Shown here: positions 28,349 to 36,832 of the stretch, one piece after another | How the letters are laid out: each line of letters starts with the position of its first letter | Position numbering within the stretch: position 1 is the stretch's first letter | From: Kribbella sp. NBC_00382 | Lineage (GTDB): Bacteria > Actinomycetota > Actinomycetes > Propionibacteriales > Kribbellaceae | Reading direction: 5' to 3' | Assembly: GCF_036067295.1 (NCBI RefSeq) | Contig: NZ_CP107954.1 | Location: 5,270,001-5,334,000 of the forward strand | DNA length: 64,000 bases | Made by a program: the position numbers and the translations under genes | Notes under the pieces: model-generated | Database searches by the model: none | What the model was told of the DNA's origin: nothing | Seen by the model: the letters and a program-made list of their open reading frames with translations, nothing else

Positions 28349-28624
28349 GTGACTGAACCACAGCACGACCTGGCCAACGCTGTACAGCTGGACCTGCTCG
28401 CCGAACTCGACCCCGGCAACTTCCACGTCATGCTCACCCCGCACGGGGAGCGCTGGCTAGTGTCTTCGATGACCGAGCTGACCGGGCCGAGCCGCTGCAA
28501 CGACCTCTACACCAGCAGCGTGCACGCCCGGAAATGGGTCAACGCTGCACGCGGCGCCTATTGGGGTCCAGAACTCTCGTTCCACGTCAACACCGACGGC
28601 TGGATCGAAGAGGCCGGCCAATGA
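28349..28624 (+). CDS. Small hypothetical protein
   Basis: 91 residues from GTG 28349 (AGGAG 6 nt upstream); GTG 28307, also with a purine-rich site, would add 14. The sequence VMLTPHGERWLVSSMTELTG ... RKWVNAARGAYWGPELSF suggests a small alpha-beta fold. It overlaps the next gene by ATGA. Family unknown. Confidence 0.6.
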   Translation: MTEPQHDLANAVQLDLLAELDPGNFHVMLTPHGERWLVSSMTELTGPSRCNDLYTSSVHARKWVNAARGAYWGPELSFHVNTDGWIEEAGQ

Positions 28625-28890
28625 GCGACCTGAGCAACGGTCTCACACCCGACCTCGCGACCGAACCCGAGGTGATGCTGGAGCCGTTGCGTTGCGTCTA
28701 CCCCGAATGCGACGGTCTGACGTTCTCCACTCGGCTGGCCCGGAACGAACACGGTTACGCGACTCACCTGCAGGCCGCTCTCGCAGCCATCCAGCAGCCG
28801 AACCCCGACTTGTTCAAACCCAGCCCGCAACTCGAGCCGGTCGCCGAGCTACCACTCGACTGGGCAGACCGAGAAGTGCCGCATGGCTGA
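28621..28890 (+). CDS. Small protein with C2H2-like zinc finger
   Basis: 89 residues. CVYPECDGLTFSTRLARNEHGYATH resembles a zinc finger with CxxxxC followed by His-x5-His. It is coupled by ATGA to the preceding gene. Possibly DNA- or RNA-binding; no family recognised. Confidence 0.6.
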   Translation: MSDLSNGLTPDLATEPEVMLEPLRCVYPECDGLTFSTRLARNEHGYATHLQAALAAIQQPNPDLFKPSPQLEPVAELPLDWADREVPHG

Positions 28891-28967
28891 CGTCGATCCG
28901 ACTCGCCTCTCATCCCTCAGCAAGACCTAGAGATCCCAACCAAGCAACCCACAAAGGAGAACCCGAG

Positions 28968-29804
28968 ATGATCACACCACCCGCCAACACCACTGATGCT
29001 CAGGGCAACGGCCCCGCACAGCCTGACGACTTCGAGGTCGCCCATACCGCGATCACCCGCGCGATCCGCGCGATCAACAACGAGCAACGCCCTGGCGACG
29101 GCGCCGAGTTCATCACTCACGTGCTCGCCACGGTCGCCGCCAACCTCGGCAGCAGCTACGCCGTGATCCAGGGGCGCCCGGGGTCGTGGGAAGCCTCCGG
29201 CGTTGGTCAACTGCTGAGCAGCACCGTCGGTTGCGACGACGAGTTCCTGATGACGTACCGCACCGAACCGGTCGAGATCGTTGCCAGCAGCACCTACGAA
29301 CTCGACGAACTCGGCATCTACGAGACCTATGAAGCCAGCTTGGCCCACATCCGTCAGACGCTGTTCGGAGATCGTTGGACGCCGGCGCGCGACCAACTGA
29401 CCGATGCCGAGCTGGAACAGATCGACGACGTTGAAATTGCTCTGATCGACCTCGAAGACAGCGACGCCGCCGAGTACGAGCAGCGGTTCGCTGCCATGGT
29501 CGCGGCACGGTGGGAGCAACTGCGGACCGAGAATCCATTGGGCTATCCCACCGAGCTGGGTGTCACCGTCCAATTTGTCACCAGCAGCGACACCCGCGCC
29601 CGGACCGATGGGTGGGGTACCGACCTGGCCAGCAGGCTCTACCAGCACGCCCGCGAGAACACGCTGCTGCCCGGCAGCGACACCTTGCCCGACTGGTCGC
29701 CCGGATTCGTCGACACCGTCCTGGTCGACGGCCACTGGCCACACCTGCGCATCCCCGAACTCGCCCACTACGGCGTCCCCACAGAGACCCCGAAGGAGAA
29801 CTGA
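28968..29804 (+). CDS. Acidic hypothetical protein
   Basis: 278 residues from ATG 28968 with AAAGGAG 8 nt before. Acidic residues outnumber basic ones by more than two to one, concentrated in EIVASSTYELDELGIYE and LEQIDDVEIALIDLEDSD. No membrane segment or catalytic motif is seen. The position, between an orphan methyltransferase and a primase in a conjugative element, is one where anti-restriction or early-entry proteins occur, and a DNA-mimic role could be tested. That is speculation from charge and context. Confidence 0.65.
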   Translation: MITPPANTTDAQGNGPAQPDDFEVAHTAITRAIRAINNEQRPGDGAEFITHVLATVAANLGSSYAVIQGRPGSWEASGVGQLLSSTVGCDDEFLMTYRTEPVEIVASSTYELDELGIYETYEASLAHIRQTLFGDRWTPARDQLTDAELEQIDDVEIALIDLEDSDAAEYEQRFAAMVAARWEQLRTENPLGYPTELGVTVQFVTSSDTRARTDGWGTDLASRLYQHARENTLLPGSDTLPDWSPGFVDTVLVDGHWPHLRIPELAHYGVPTETPKEN

Positions 29805-29806
29805 TC

Positions 29807-30163
29807 ATGACCGGCACACCGAACCAGGACACGACCCTAGGAGAAGCTGTGACCGACAAGATCCCCAACGGCGCTGTACTCACTCTCGTCGCCGAGCTGG
29901 ACAGGCTGGTCTGGGAGGCCGACGGCACCACACCGGTGCTGCTCGATTCCAACGCCGATGTCTGGGTCCTGTACTTCACTGAGGAGGGCGACCCCTACGC
30001 CTGCACGCTGCCGATCGAGGGCGAACCCTCGACGTCCCACATCGTCGACCTGGCAACGGTCGCCGGGCACGGGCCACTGCGGGTCCTGTGGAACGGCGAC
30101 CCCAGGCACCGCTCCCTGACTAGCCCCACCGACGCCACAAGCGTGAAGGGCCTTCAGGAGTGA
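29807..30163 (+). CDS. Small acidic hypothetical protein
   Basis: 118 residues from ATG 29807 with AAGGAG 8 nt upstream, directly following the acidic 278-residue gene. It has a beta-rich central part (TPVLLDSNADVWVLYFTEEGDPYACTL, in parts). Its TGA overlaps the next GTG. Family unknown; probably co-expressed with its neighbours. Confidence 0.6.
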   Translation: MTGTPNQDTTLGEAVTDKIPNGAVLTLVAELDRLVWEADGTTPVLLDSNADVWVLYFTEEGDPYACTLPIEGEPSTSHIVDLATVAGHGPLRVLWNGDPRHRSLTSPTDATSVKGLQE

Positions 30164-30381
30164 CGATCAAGGTCAGGCTGTCCGGAGAGGCCGACGAGAT
30201 CGCCCGCCTCCTGGCGCACCTTCGCGAGCACTTCGAGGTCGCCGGCGGGGACCGCACCTACGCCAACCGTGGGTCGTTCGGAGTCCGGGCCTACGCCGAG
30301 CTGCGCGAACCAGACGCCGAGACGCCGCACCGGGTCCAGTCTGAAAGAGTCCGCCCCACTGCCAAGGAGGTCGAGCCGTGA
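30160..30381 (+). CDS. Small conserved-type protein, 73 residues
   Basis: GTG 30160 overlaps the preceding stop (GTGA) and its own stop overlaps the primase start (GTGA). The N-terminus IKVRLSGEADEIARLLAHLR has a beta-alpha pattern like small proteins often encoded on actinomycete plasmids, of unknown function. Tight coupling makes it a member of the prim-pol operon. Confidence 0.6.
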   Translation: MTIKVRLSGEADEIARLLAHLREHFEVAGGDRTYANRGSFGVRAYAELREPDAETPHRVQSERVRPTAKEVEP

Positions 30382-31304
30382 GCTTGCCGACCAGGCGGCG
30401 ACGCAAACCAGAGCCGGTGACCGACGCCGCGCACCAGATGCTCAGCCGGGCAGCGCACTGGCATGCCGATCAAGGACTGTTCGTATTCCCTCTCGCCCCA
30501 GGCCGCAAGGTGCCCGCCGTTGCCAAGGACTGGGAAGCTGCCGCGACGACCAATCACCTCACGATCGCGCGCACCTGGCGAGAAGCCCCCTACAACATCG
30601 GCGTCGCGACCGGCCCGTCCGGGCTGCTGGTTGTGGACCTCGACTTGCCCAAGACGCCCGACGATCTGCCACCGGCGGAATGGGGTTCTCGAGGAGCCGC
30701 CAGCGGCGCAGAAGTGCTCGCGTTGATCGCGGCCGATCACTCAGCGAGCGTGCCGGCCACCTACACCGTGACCACACCGTCGGGAGGACGACACCTCTAT
30801 TTCCAGCAGCCCAGCGATCGGCAACTGTCCAACACCGCCGGGCGGATCGGCTGGAAGGTCGACACCAGAGGCCACGGCGGATACGTCGTCGGGGCCGGAT
30901 CACTGATCGGGCAGCGTTACTACCAGGGCACCGGCACCCTGCCAGCTCAGCCCTTACCCGACTGGATCACCCAGGCCCTCGCCACACCCGAACCCGCCGA
31001 ACCAAGCCCCCGGTCCGGCCCCGTTTCCAGGCACACCGACGCCTACGCGATGGCGGCACTGACCGGCGAACTCGACAAACTGCTGAAGGCAACGGAGGGT
31101 CGACGCAACCACGCGCTCAACGCCGCCGCGTTCGCACTCGGGCAACTGGTTGGCGCAGACATGCTCGACGAAGCCACCACCCGCGACGAGCTGATATCGG
31201 CGGCCGGCCGGATCGGACTGCCCAGGACTGAGGCCGAACGCACCATCACCTCAGGACTCGCAGCAGGCACCCGACACCCCCGCAAATCCAAGCGCACACC
31301 TTGA
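30378..31304 (+). CDS. Bifunctional primase-polymerase (prim-pol) protein
   Basis: 308 residues. The prim-pol domain begins with AAHWHADQGLFVFPLAPGRKVPA and includes the catalytic acidic pair in GLLVVDLDLPK (~78-84), TPSGGRHLYF (~137), and KVDTRGHGGYVVGAGS (~160-175), the expected order. A short C-terminal helical domain follows (RRNHALNAAAFALGQLVG), like the end of element-encoded replication proteins without a helicase. It could prime the transferred strand or support autonomous replication after excision. Confidence 0.9.
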   Translation: MSLPTRRRRKPEPVTDAAHQMLSRAAHWHADQGLFVFPLAPGRKVPAVAKDWEAAATTNHLTIARTWREAPYNIGVATGPSGLLVVDLDLPKTPDDLPPAEWGSRGAASGAEVLALIAADHSASVPATYTVTTPSGGRHLYFQQPSDRQLSNTAGRIGWKVDTRGHGGYVVGAGSLIGQRYYQGTGTLPAQPLPDWITQALATPEPAEPSPRSGPVSRHTDAYAMAALTGELDKLLKATEGRRNHALNAAAFALGQLVGADMLDEATTRDELISAAGRIGLPRTEAERTITSGLAAGTRHPRKSKRTP

Positions 31305-32008
31305 GTCGCAACCATGCGCGGGTAGGCCTCAGAAGCAGCTAGAGGTGGGTCAAAAGGGGTAGAGTCGGCGCTCAGTCGACTAGATCTCACTTGCTTGTGG
31401 AAAATTGACTCATAGTTGTAGCGTGCTTAACGTATACACGCTTAAGGCCGCTCGAGTGGAACCGCCAGCGCTCCGTGAAAGCACTGACGGCCCACCCACT
31501 TCAGGGCTAGTGGTTCTCTAACCACCAGTCGACCACTACGCGGATTAGCACGGTGAGTACCCAGGGTCCGGACCGACGCCAACGGCGTTGAGCCGGACCC
31601 TTCCGCTTGCCACGCCCGTCGTCCTGAGACGACTTCTTGAGCACAGCCATGAGGTCTTCGCTCTCCTTCCTGGACCTCGGTCGAGGCCCTGCAGGATCCC
31701 CGAAAGGTCTGGTGCAGAAGGCGAGCTATCCGACGGCGAATCTAGCTCAAACAGGTCACGATGCAAACGCTCAGATGCGCAGAGACCCTCTGGAAAGGCC
31801 CTGAGCGGCTCTCTGACGACTCAACGATCCAGGGTGAGCACCAGGTGTCCTAACCGTGCCTAAGCGCGTCTGAAATGGCCACAGAGCGTATCTAAGTGAC
31901 TCCGCTCACATTGAGAAGTCGCTTTCTGTGACAACGAGCACAGTGTGTGTTCAGGTCACCCTAAAACCCATGTGCCGGCGCCGACACTGACGGCAGGTTG
32001 CGCTCTAA
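31305..32008. other. Hairpin-rich interval, candidate replication/transfer region
   Basis: AT-richer than its surroundings at 31370-31450. Inverted repeats seen: AGCGTG...CACGCT (31421-31443), GTGGTT-CTCT-AACCAC (31510-31525) and AGGGTCCGG...CCGGACCCT (31563-31601). The last two overlap the small minus-strand reading frame at 31507-31650. Other frames here are short and unconvincing. It follows the prim-pol gene, where origins often lie. Confidence 0.4.
31507..31650 (-). CDS. Small basic membrane-associated protein, 47 residues
   Basis: MAVLKKSSQDDGRGKRKGP begins a very basic N-terminus, followed by WVLTVLIRVVVDWWLENH, a short hydrophobic segment. AAGGAG lies 12 nt before the ATG, rather far. 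The basic-then-hydrophobic layout looks gene-like, but composition overlaps with hairpin DNA, so I am unsure. Confidence 0.45.
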   Translation of the reverse strand: MAVLKKSSQDDGRGKRKGPAQRRWRRSGPWVLTVLIRVVVDWWLENH

Positions 32009-32024
32009 TCGAACACGTGTTCTA
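32009..32024 (+). promoter_or_regulatory. LexA-type SOS box
   Basis: TCGAACACGTGTTCTA contains the perfect 12-bp palindrome GAACACGTGTTC (32011-32022), matching the actinobacterial/Bacillus-type LexA consensus CGAAC-N4-GTTYG with one weak outer position. It ends 13 nt before the ATG at 32036, so LexA binding would block the promoter of the following cassette. Confidence 0.75.
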
Positions 32025-32035
32025 CCCTGGGTTTC

Positions 32036-32335
32036 ATGGGTGGCAATAAGCGATACCCGCGATACCCAGGTCCGGATCGAGCGCGCCGGCACTGTTGGGT
32101 GCTGGCGACCGCGCATGAGCGCGGCCCGTGGCCCGGCCTGATCCTCGAATGGCGTCGGACCAACTCCGACGACTGGCAGGCTCGCGTCATCTACGTACCG
32201 AATCCCCGCGATACCCGAACCGTCGAGATGTGGTTCGCGCAGCAGCTGCTTCGTCCACTCGAAATACCAGCAGCGCCGCCGCCCGCCCCGGACTCATCCG
32301 GCGCCTATACGACCCCAGCTAGGGAGGCGTTCTGA
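32036..32335 (+). CDS. Hypothetical protein, first gene of SOS-type cassette
   Basis: 99 residues: a basic N-terminus (GGNKRYPRYPGPDRARRHCWVLATAHERGPWPGL, in parts), then LILEWRR and WQARVIYVPNPRDTRTVEMWFAQQLLRPLE. The short beta-strand pattern and Trp/Arg content recall small proteins in actinomycete plasmids near Y-family polymerases, but no polymerase is here. It is directly downstream of a LexA-type box and ends in TGATG overlap with the next gene. Confidence 0.68.
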   Translation: MGGNKRYPRYPGPDRARRHCWVLATAHERGPWPGLILEWRRTNSDDWQARVIYVPNPRDTRTVEMWFAQQLLRPLEIPAAPPPAPDSSGAYTTPAREAF

Positions 32336-32631
32336 TGGCCAGTAATTTGTCGACGATCACGCTCGACGGCGGCCCTGACCACGGTCAGGTCTATTTCGAG
32401 GACGAGTTTCGCGGACGGATCAGGGCGGCGCAGCGTATGGGCCACACTCATCCCGACGCGGCCGGGTCGGCGCTCGGCTACGCACCGGGCGGGGTCACCC
32501 TGAGTGGCGGCAAGTTGTGGGCCTGGCAGGGCGTTAACTGCCACCCCGCGGACCCGGCCGATCCGGACCTGGCGCCATTCGGCGCTGCCTTCGCAGCCGA
32601 GTTCCACGCCTCCTCCACCGCGGCGGCCTAG
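32335..32631 (+). CDS. Hypothetical protein, second gene of SOS-type cassette
   Basis: 98 residues with LDGGPDHGQVYFEDEFRG and GGVTLSGGKLWAWQGVNCHP. Starts by TGATG overlap with the first cassette gene, 8 bp before the third. Family unknown; damage-inducible by inference from the upstream box. Confidence 0.65.
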   Translation: MASNLSTITLDGGPDHGQVYFEDEFRGRIRAAQRMGHTHPDAAGSALGYAPGGVTLSGGKLWAWQGVNCHPADPADPDLAPFGAAFAAEFHASSTAAA

Positions 32632-32639
32632 GTCGCACC

Positions 32640-33020
32640 GTGGCACGAAGACAGCGGGGTGCGGCACCGCCGCCAACCGGCCAGCCACCCGCGCGACGCC
32701 CCCTGCTCAGCGGGCACAGTACGGCCGGGTTCGACCGCGAGAAGGTCCCAGACCAAGACGTCACCAACGAGCACTGGCCACCACCAGCAGTGGCCCGGAC
32801 CCTGCAACCGTTCCCTTCGGACTATCGCATCGACGTTGACGCCCGACTTGTGTGGGAGGTCGACGGAGAGGAATGGGTCGAGGCGACTGCGATCGCGTGG
32901 ACACAGCACCACGTCAAGCTGTTCTGCCAGGACCCGCGGCTGCTCGTGCCCTACGTGTGGCTCGCCCCGGCCGACGTCCGTCGCCGACCACTTGCCGACG
33001 ATGCACCAGCCATCGGCTAG
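32640..33020 (+). CDS. Hypothetical protein, third gene of SOS-type cassette
   Basis: 126 residues from GTG 32640. A Pro/Arg-rich N-terminus leads to an ordered C-terminal half (DYRIDVDARLVWEVDGEEW, HVKLFCQDPRLLVPYVWL) reminiscent of a small beta-barrel. Convergent and slightly overlapping with the minus-strand gene after it. Confidence 0.65.
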   Translation: MARRQRGAAPPPTGQPPARRPLLSGHSTAGFDREKVPDQDVTNEHWPPPAVARTLQPFPSDYRIDVDARLVWEVDGEEWVEATAIAWTQHHVKLFCQDPRLLVPYVWLAPADVRRRPLADDAPAIG

Positions 33021-33244
33021 TTGACGCGGTGGCCGACGTTGAGCTGTGCGGTCAGGTCGCCTGCCGGACCGCGGACGGTGGCCAGATAGCGATCGCCGCC
33101 GATGGCCATCGGCTCCCCGATCACCTCGAACCGGTCGCCGTCGGCAACGAAGACCAGGCCGGCAACGACACGTTCGGCTGCCAGCAGGAACTGGCCTATA
33201 CCGACCCGGACTGCGCTCACCGGTTCCGCCGCGTCGTCGCTCAT
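33017..33244 (-). CDS. Small hypothetical protein, 75 residues
   Basis: From ATG 33244: SDDAAEPVSAVRVGIGQFLL, then FVADGDRFEVIGEPMAIGGDRYLATVRG, a compact beta-rich sequence. A longer frame to 33322 adds basic residues with poor start context. Its stop overlaps that of the cassette gene on the other strand. Confidence 0.55.
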   Translation of the reverse strand: MSDDAAEPVSAVRVGIGQFLLAAERVVAGLVFVADGDRFEVIGEPMAIGGDRYLATVRGPAGDLTAQLNVGHRVN

Positions 33245-33600
33245 TCCGCCACCGTCGCCCGCGCTCCCGCTCGACGGCAAGATCCTCCGCATGTAGATCT
33301 GAGCTCGCAGCCGCCTCGCCATTGGACCCTTGCGACCGCGCGGTCCGGCCCAGGCGGCCCTGTGGATAACTCCGACCGGGTGACGCTCGATTACGGCAGT
33401 CTGTCTGTAGGGCCTCGGGCGAGGCCGCGACCACTGGACCCGTCACGAGCCGCCAGATAGCCGGCTTCGGGGCCACCAATTGGTCGCAGGCCACCCGAGG
33501 TCTCTCCGAGCCTCGACAACTCTTGCTGTGCCACGGCGCCGCCAGCAGCGGGCTCCCTGACCAGCTGGACCTGCGGTAGGTGCCTCGTGCTCTGCCCTGC
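33245..33600. other. Gene-free interval with one DnaA-box-like site
   Basis: Lies between the small minus-strand gene and the downstream end of the M48 peptidase gene. TGTGGATAA at 33361-33369 is a perfect DnaA box on the minus strand, but it is single and without an AT-rich stretch. No convincing coding frame. Confidence 0.4.
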
Positions 33601-34794
33601 CTAGGCCGAGTCGATCCGGTACGGCTGATGGGTGCCCTCGGCAAGCTTCTTGAGGTACTTCTCCAACCTCCGCTGACGGGCAGTTTCGATCGGCTGGGTG
33701 TCGCCCACGCCGAAGCGCTGCGGGCGCCAGGTCGAGCTTGAGCTTGCCCGCTCGAACTCACGGCCAGCGAACACCTCCACTAGAGGTTTGCCGTAGCCGA
33801 GATCGGCGGCGGTCCGGTCCGCGGCCTGCTCGCCGTGGCGCGACAGCCACGGAATCAGCAGCGGTGCTGACCAGGCCGACAACAAGAGCACTGTGTGGTA
33901 GTCGAACTCGGTCACGAACCACAGCACGAACACCCCGAAGGTCAAGACACCGATGGTGATCCCCACGACCTTTTGCCAGAAGTGGTGCTTGAGGCCGGCC
34001 CGCAGTACGACGCCGGTCATCCGGGCGGGCAACGAGAGCCAGTACAAGAACATCGACACCTTCGGGGGCAGCGCCAGGTGGTGCGCCAGCTCGTGCGCGA
34101 GAACCGCCTCCAGGTGACGCTGAGGCAGCGTGTAGAGGCTCCAATTGGTCACTGCGACCGTTCGGCCGACCGTGGCCGGCGCGGTCGGCTCTGGACCTTC
34201 GTAGACCCATACCCTGAAGCGGTTGGGGTCAACGCCCGCGGCCCGGCAAACCGCCAGCCAGGCGGGCGCGACCCGCGCCAGCTCTTGATCGGACGGCTCC
34301 CGCAACCGCCACCATTTCGTGGCCAGGAATGCCTCGGCCTGGTGGAAGAAGATCCCAATGCCGGATGCGAGCGCGACCGTCAGTACCACCCGGTAGGCGG
34401 TGGTGCTGAACAGGCCGATGAACTGGATCGACATCCACGACCACCACAGCCACGGCAGCGCCATGGCCAGCTCCGCTACGCCGGCGAACTGCTTCCACCC
34501 GCGCCGGGCGGGCTCCGGGCGTGATTCCGCTACGTGGGTCGAGGCAGGCCGCGCAGGCCATGGCGCGACCGACTGCGAGTCAGCGACCGCCGGGCTGGGA
34601 TGCAGCATGGGCGGGGCTAGTGGCTGGGTGGTCCTTGGAAGTACCGAAGGCGGGTTCGCAAGCGGCTGCTGGGCGGCCTGATGGATCGCGGCAGGCGGCG
34701 GTTTGATCTGCCAGCCAGGATTGTGGCTGGCGACGGCGCCGGGCGGTGCTGGCCACGCCGGGCGCTGCGGGTCGTTGCTTCGAGCACCATTCAT
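33601..34794 (-). CDS. M48-family membrane metallopeptidase
   Basis: 397 residues. About 100 Pro-rich disordered residues are followed by membrane helices (WLWWSWMSIQFIGLFS, VVLTVALASGIGIFF). The zinc-binding catalytic motif is AVLAHELAHHL (~230-240). More helices follow (GVVLRAGLKHHFW, ITIGVLTFGVFVLWFV), then HGEQAADRTAADLGYG supplies the third ligand Glu. M48 enzymes of this HtpX/Oma1 class act on membrane proteins or, in conjugative elements, can help remodel the envelope. The long N-terminal extension is unusual. The gene stands alone. Confidence 0.85.
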   Translation of the reverse strand: MNGARSNDPQRPAWPAPPGAVASHNPGWQIKPPPAAIHQAAQQPLANPPSVLPRTTQPLAPPMLHPSPAVADSQSVAPWPARPASTHVAESRPEPARRGWKQFAGVAELAMALPWLWWSWMSIQFIGLFSTTAYRVVLTVALASGIGIFFHQAEAFLATKWWRLREPSDQELARVAPAWLAVCRAAGVDPNRFRVWVYEGPEPTAPATVGRTVAVTNWSLYTLPQRHLEAVLAHELAHHLALPPKVSMFLYWLSLPARMTGVVLRAGLKHHFWQKVVGITIGVLTFGVFVLWFVTEFDYHTVLLLSAWSAPLLIPWLSRHGEQAADRTAADLGYGKPLVEVFAGREFERASSSSTWRPQRFGVGDTQPIETARQRRLEKYLKKLAEGTHQPYRIDSA

Positions 34795-34865
34795 CCCTGC
34801 ACAGTAAGCAGCCCCACGGACACCCAGCTAGCGCTTTTGCAGCTACCTGCAACGCGCAGTGGACG

Positions 34866-35300
34866 TCAGCGAGCCTGCTTCTGTGGTAGCTCGATCGGCG
34901 GCACACCCAACCCGCGCCAGGCCCAGAGCAGTGTCGCCAGCACGCCGTCAGGAAAACCTGGCTTGCCAGGCGGACTGCCGGCGACGACCTGCTCGGCAGC
35001 GACGGTTTCGGCCGCGATCAGCTCCTCGTACGCCTTCACGTTGCCGTAGCCCGCCGTCAGCGGAGCCGGCCGAAGCGTCATCCGTGGCTGCCCGCCACGG
35101 CCAGGCACCTTGATGTACGCGCCGGCGAGCCACTCGCACGTCGCGCACACCCCACTCAAGTACCCGTCCTCGGGCTCACCTGCAGCCGCCGACTCATCGG
35201 AGCGGATCTCTGCCCGCAACCACACACGAGCGAACTCACGCACTGGTATCCGTAGATTCGCCCGCGGAATCTCCTCCAGATGCCGCTCAGTGATCCTCAT
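34866..35300 (-). CDS. Hypothetical protein, element-associated
   Basis: 144 residues from ATG 35300 (MRITERHLEEIPRANLRIPV). A central CATCEW and RPAPLTAGYGNVKAYEELI precede a helical C-terminus. It reads away from the 35385 gene, sharing an 84-bp divergent promoter gap. No family recognised; the ribosome site is weak, so a longer start (up to 35501) cannot be excluded. Confidence 0.6.
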   Translation of the reverse strand: MRITERHLEEIPRANLRIPVREFARVWLRAEIRSDESAAAGEPEDGYLSGVCATCEWLAGAYIKVPGRGGQPRMTLRPAPLTAGYGNVKAYEELIAAETVAAEQVVAGSPPGKPGFPDGVLATLLWAWRGLGVPPIELPQKQAR

Positions 35301-35384
35301 ACCACAAAACGATCCCACCACTCGCCGACAGTTTCCACAGACCGGGTCTGGGCGAGTCGGTGCAAGGTCATACCCTCTCCTGTC

Positions 35385-36419
35385 ATGAATCTCCAGCAGA
35401 TCGAGGCTTGGGCAATCAGCGTTGTGGACGCCGTCGCGGCAGGCGAGCGGGTTGAAGATGACCGAGTCGAGTGCAAAGCCGAATGGCCTCAGGATCGTCA
35501 ACGCGCGGCGCGAAGGATTGCCGCAAACGCCAACGCAGCGCGAGGGACCTCGATCCTATGGCTGATAGGCGTCGACGAGAGTTCGGGGACGGTTGTCGGT
35601 GTCGATAACACGGATCCAGCGGAGTGGTGGACCCAGGTAGAAGCGCGGTTCGATGAGGGTGCTGCTCCAACACTGCGGGCTCTCAACGTCGGCATCGGAG
35701 AAGCCCGCCTGGTCGCGCTCCACTTTGAGACGGACCGCGCACCGTACCTCGTGAAAACTGGAATTCAGGGCGTCGATCGAGAGATTCCAATCCGCGAGGC
35801 AACGCGGGTTAGAACTGCGCGTCGCCACGAGGTACTACGTATGGTCGTCCCGGCCGCCAACCTGCCGGTTCTGGAGCTGATCAGCTTCAACTTCAGCTGC
35901 ACACTCAAAACCGCCAAGGACGGTACACAGACGGTTCACGCGCAGGGAAGCGGCGAGGCGTTCTTCGAGTCAGTTGGCCGCGCGATGCTGCCCACCCATC
36001 GCGCACGAGCTGAGATCCGCATGACTGGTCCCGGGGGCACGATTGATCTGCCGTTCACTTTGCGGTTCTCCAACGGTGGAGCGCCCTACTTCGGGGCCTT
36101 CCGCAGGCCGGGCGAGGCGGCGCCGCCGGCGGACTTCGTGCCGCCTGACGGTGTAGACGCGCGAAGGGGCGGCCTCTACATCGGTGGATCCGGCACAACA
36201 GAGATTCGTCTGGGAGAACCGCCTCACGAGCCGATTCCCGCTGCGGCATTCTCAGTGATACGGGCCGCACAGTCAGCGACCTTCGACTGCACCTGCGGGG
36301 TTGCTGGAACCGACCGGTTAGTGACTGGTGCTCTCAACTTGACGCGAGGTCAATGGACCCGACCGGCAGACAACGAAGAGGTGGTGGTGTGGGAGGGCGA
36401 ACATTCCGGGAGCCAGTAA
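35385..36419 (+). CDS. Schlafen/AlbA_2-type putative DNA-binding protein
   Basis: 344 residues. The N-terminal ~130 residues fit the AlbA_2/Schlafen fold: an early acidic motif VECKAEWP (~26-33), ANANAARGTSILWLIGVDESSGTVVGVD (in parts), and HFETDRAPYLVK. The C-terminal ~200 residues are beta-rich without a known motif. Schlafen-like AlbA_2 proteins bind nucleic acid, and some cut tRNA in defence systems. A cargo defence role is plausible but not shown. No partner gene is coupled to it. Confidence 0.78.
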   Translation: MNLQQIEAWAISVVDAVAAGERVEDDRVECKAEWPQDRQRAARRIAANANAARGTSILWLIGVDESSGTVVGVDNTDPAEWWTQVEARFDEGAAPTLRALNVGIGEARLVALHFETDRAPYLVKTGIQGVDREIPIREATRVRTARRHEVLRMVVPAANLPVLELISFNFSCTLKTAKDGTQTVHAQGSGEAFFESVGRAMLPTHRARAEIRMTGPGGTIDLPFTLRFSNGGAPYFGAFRRPGEAAPPADFVPPDGVDARRGGLYIGGSGTTEIRLGEPPHEPIPAAAFSVIRAAQSATFDCTCGVAGTDRLVTGALNLTRGQWTRPADNEEVVVWEGEHSGSQ

Positions 36420-36832
36420 CCCGGCCCGGCGGCGTAGGGCCGCGTACCTGGCGACCCAGGAGGGCGCAACTTCTGTACTGAGTGCCGACGGTGCGGATGT
36501 CATCGGCCGGCCGTGGTCCGTGCGCGGTTGAATTGCTGCGGTCATCTTGGTCGCCAGGTACGCCGTCACTCGTTGGTCGGCGGCCGGTAATGGAAGAACC
36601 ACTCGCCCGGCCGCGCGGGGCACCTCGACGGGGATTGAGCAGAGGGTCAGCGGCTCGAGGAAGTCTCTAGCCTCAGAGGCCACGTTCGGGTCGCACACAT
36701 CCGTCGCGTTGTGACCCGAGCTGTGTAGGCCTCGATGTTCGCGAGCCGACTCACGAGACCAAGGGTTGTCCTCCGCATCGCCCTCCGGCGAGGCGGCCGC
36801 TTGTTCAGTTCGCTTGCTATGTGTCGCCGCGG
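36420..36832. other. Gene-free interval with distant inverted repeat
   Basis: GTACCTGGCGACC (36444-36456) is the exact inverse of GGTCGCCAGGTAC (36549-36561), 92 bp apart. A small CGGCCC/GGGCCG hairpin lies just after the 36419 stop. A minus-strand frame spanning 36318-36836 has poor protein-like composition and no ribosome site. Confidence 0.4.

Noticed and set aside
31545..31863. Two overlapping open frames on opposite strands
   Set aside because: Short, no ribosome sites, composition dominated by hairpin DNA.
33361..33369. Replication origin marked by a DnaA box
   Set aside because: Only one box, no AT-rich unwinding region, no cluster.
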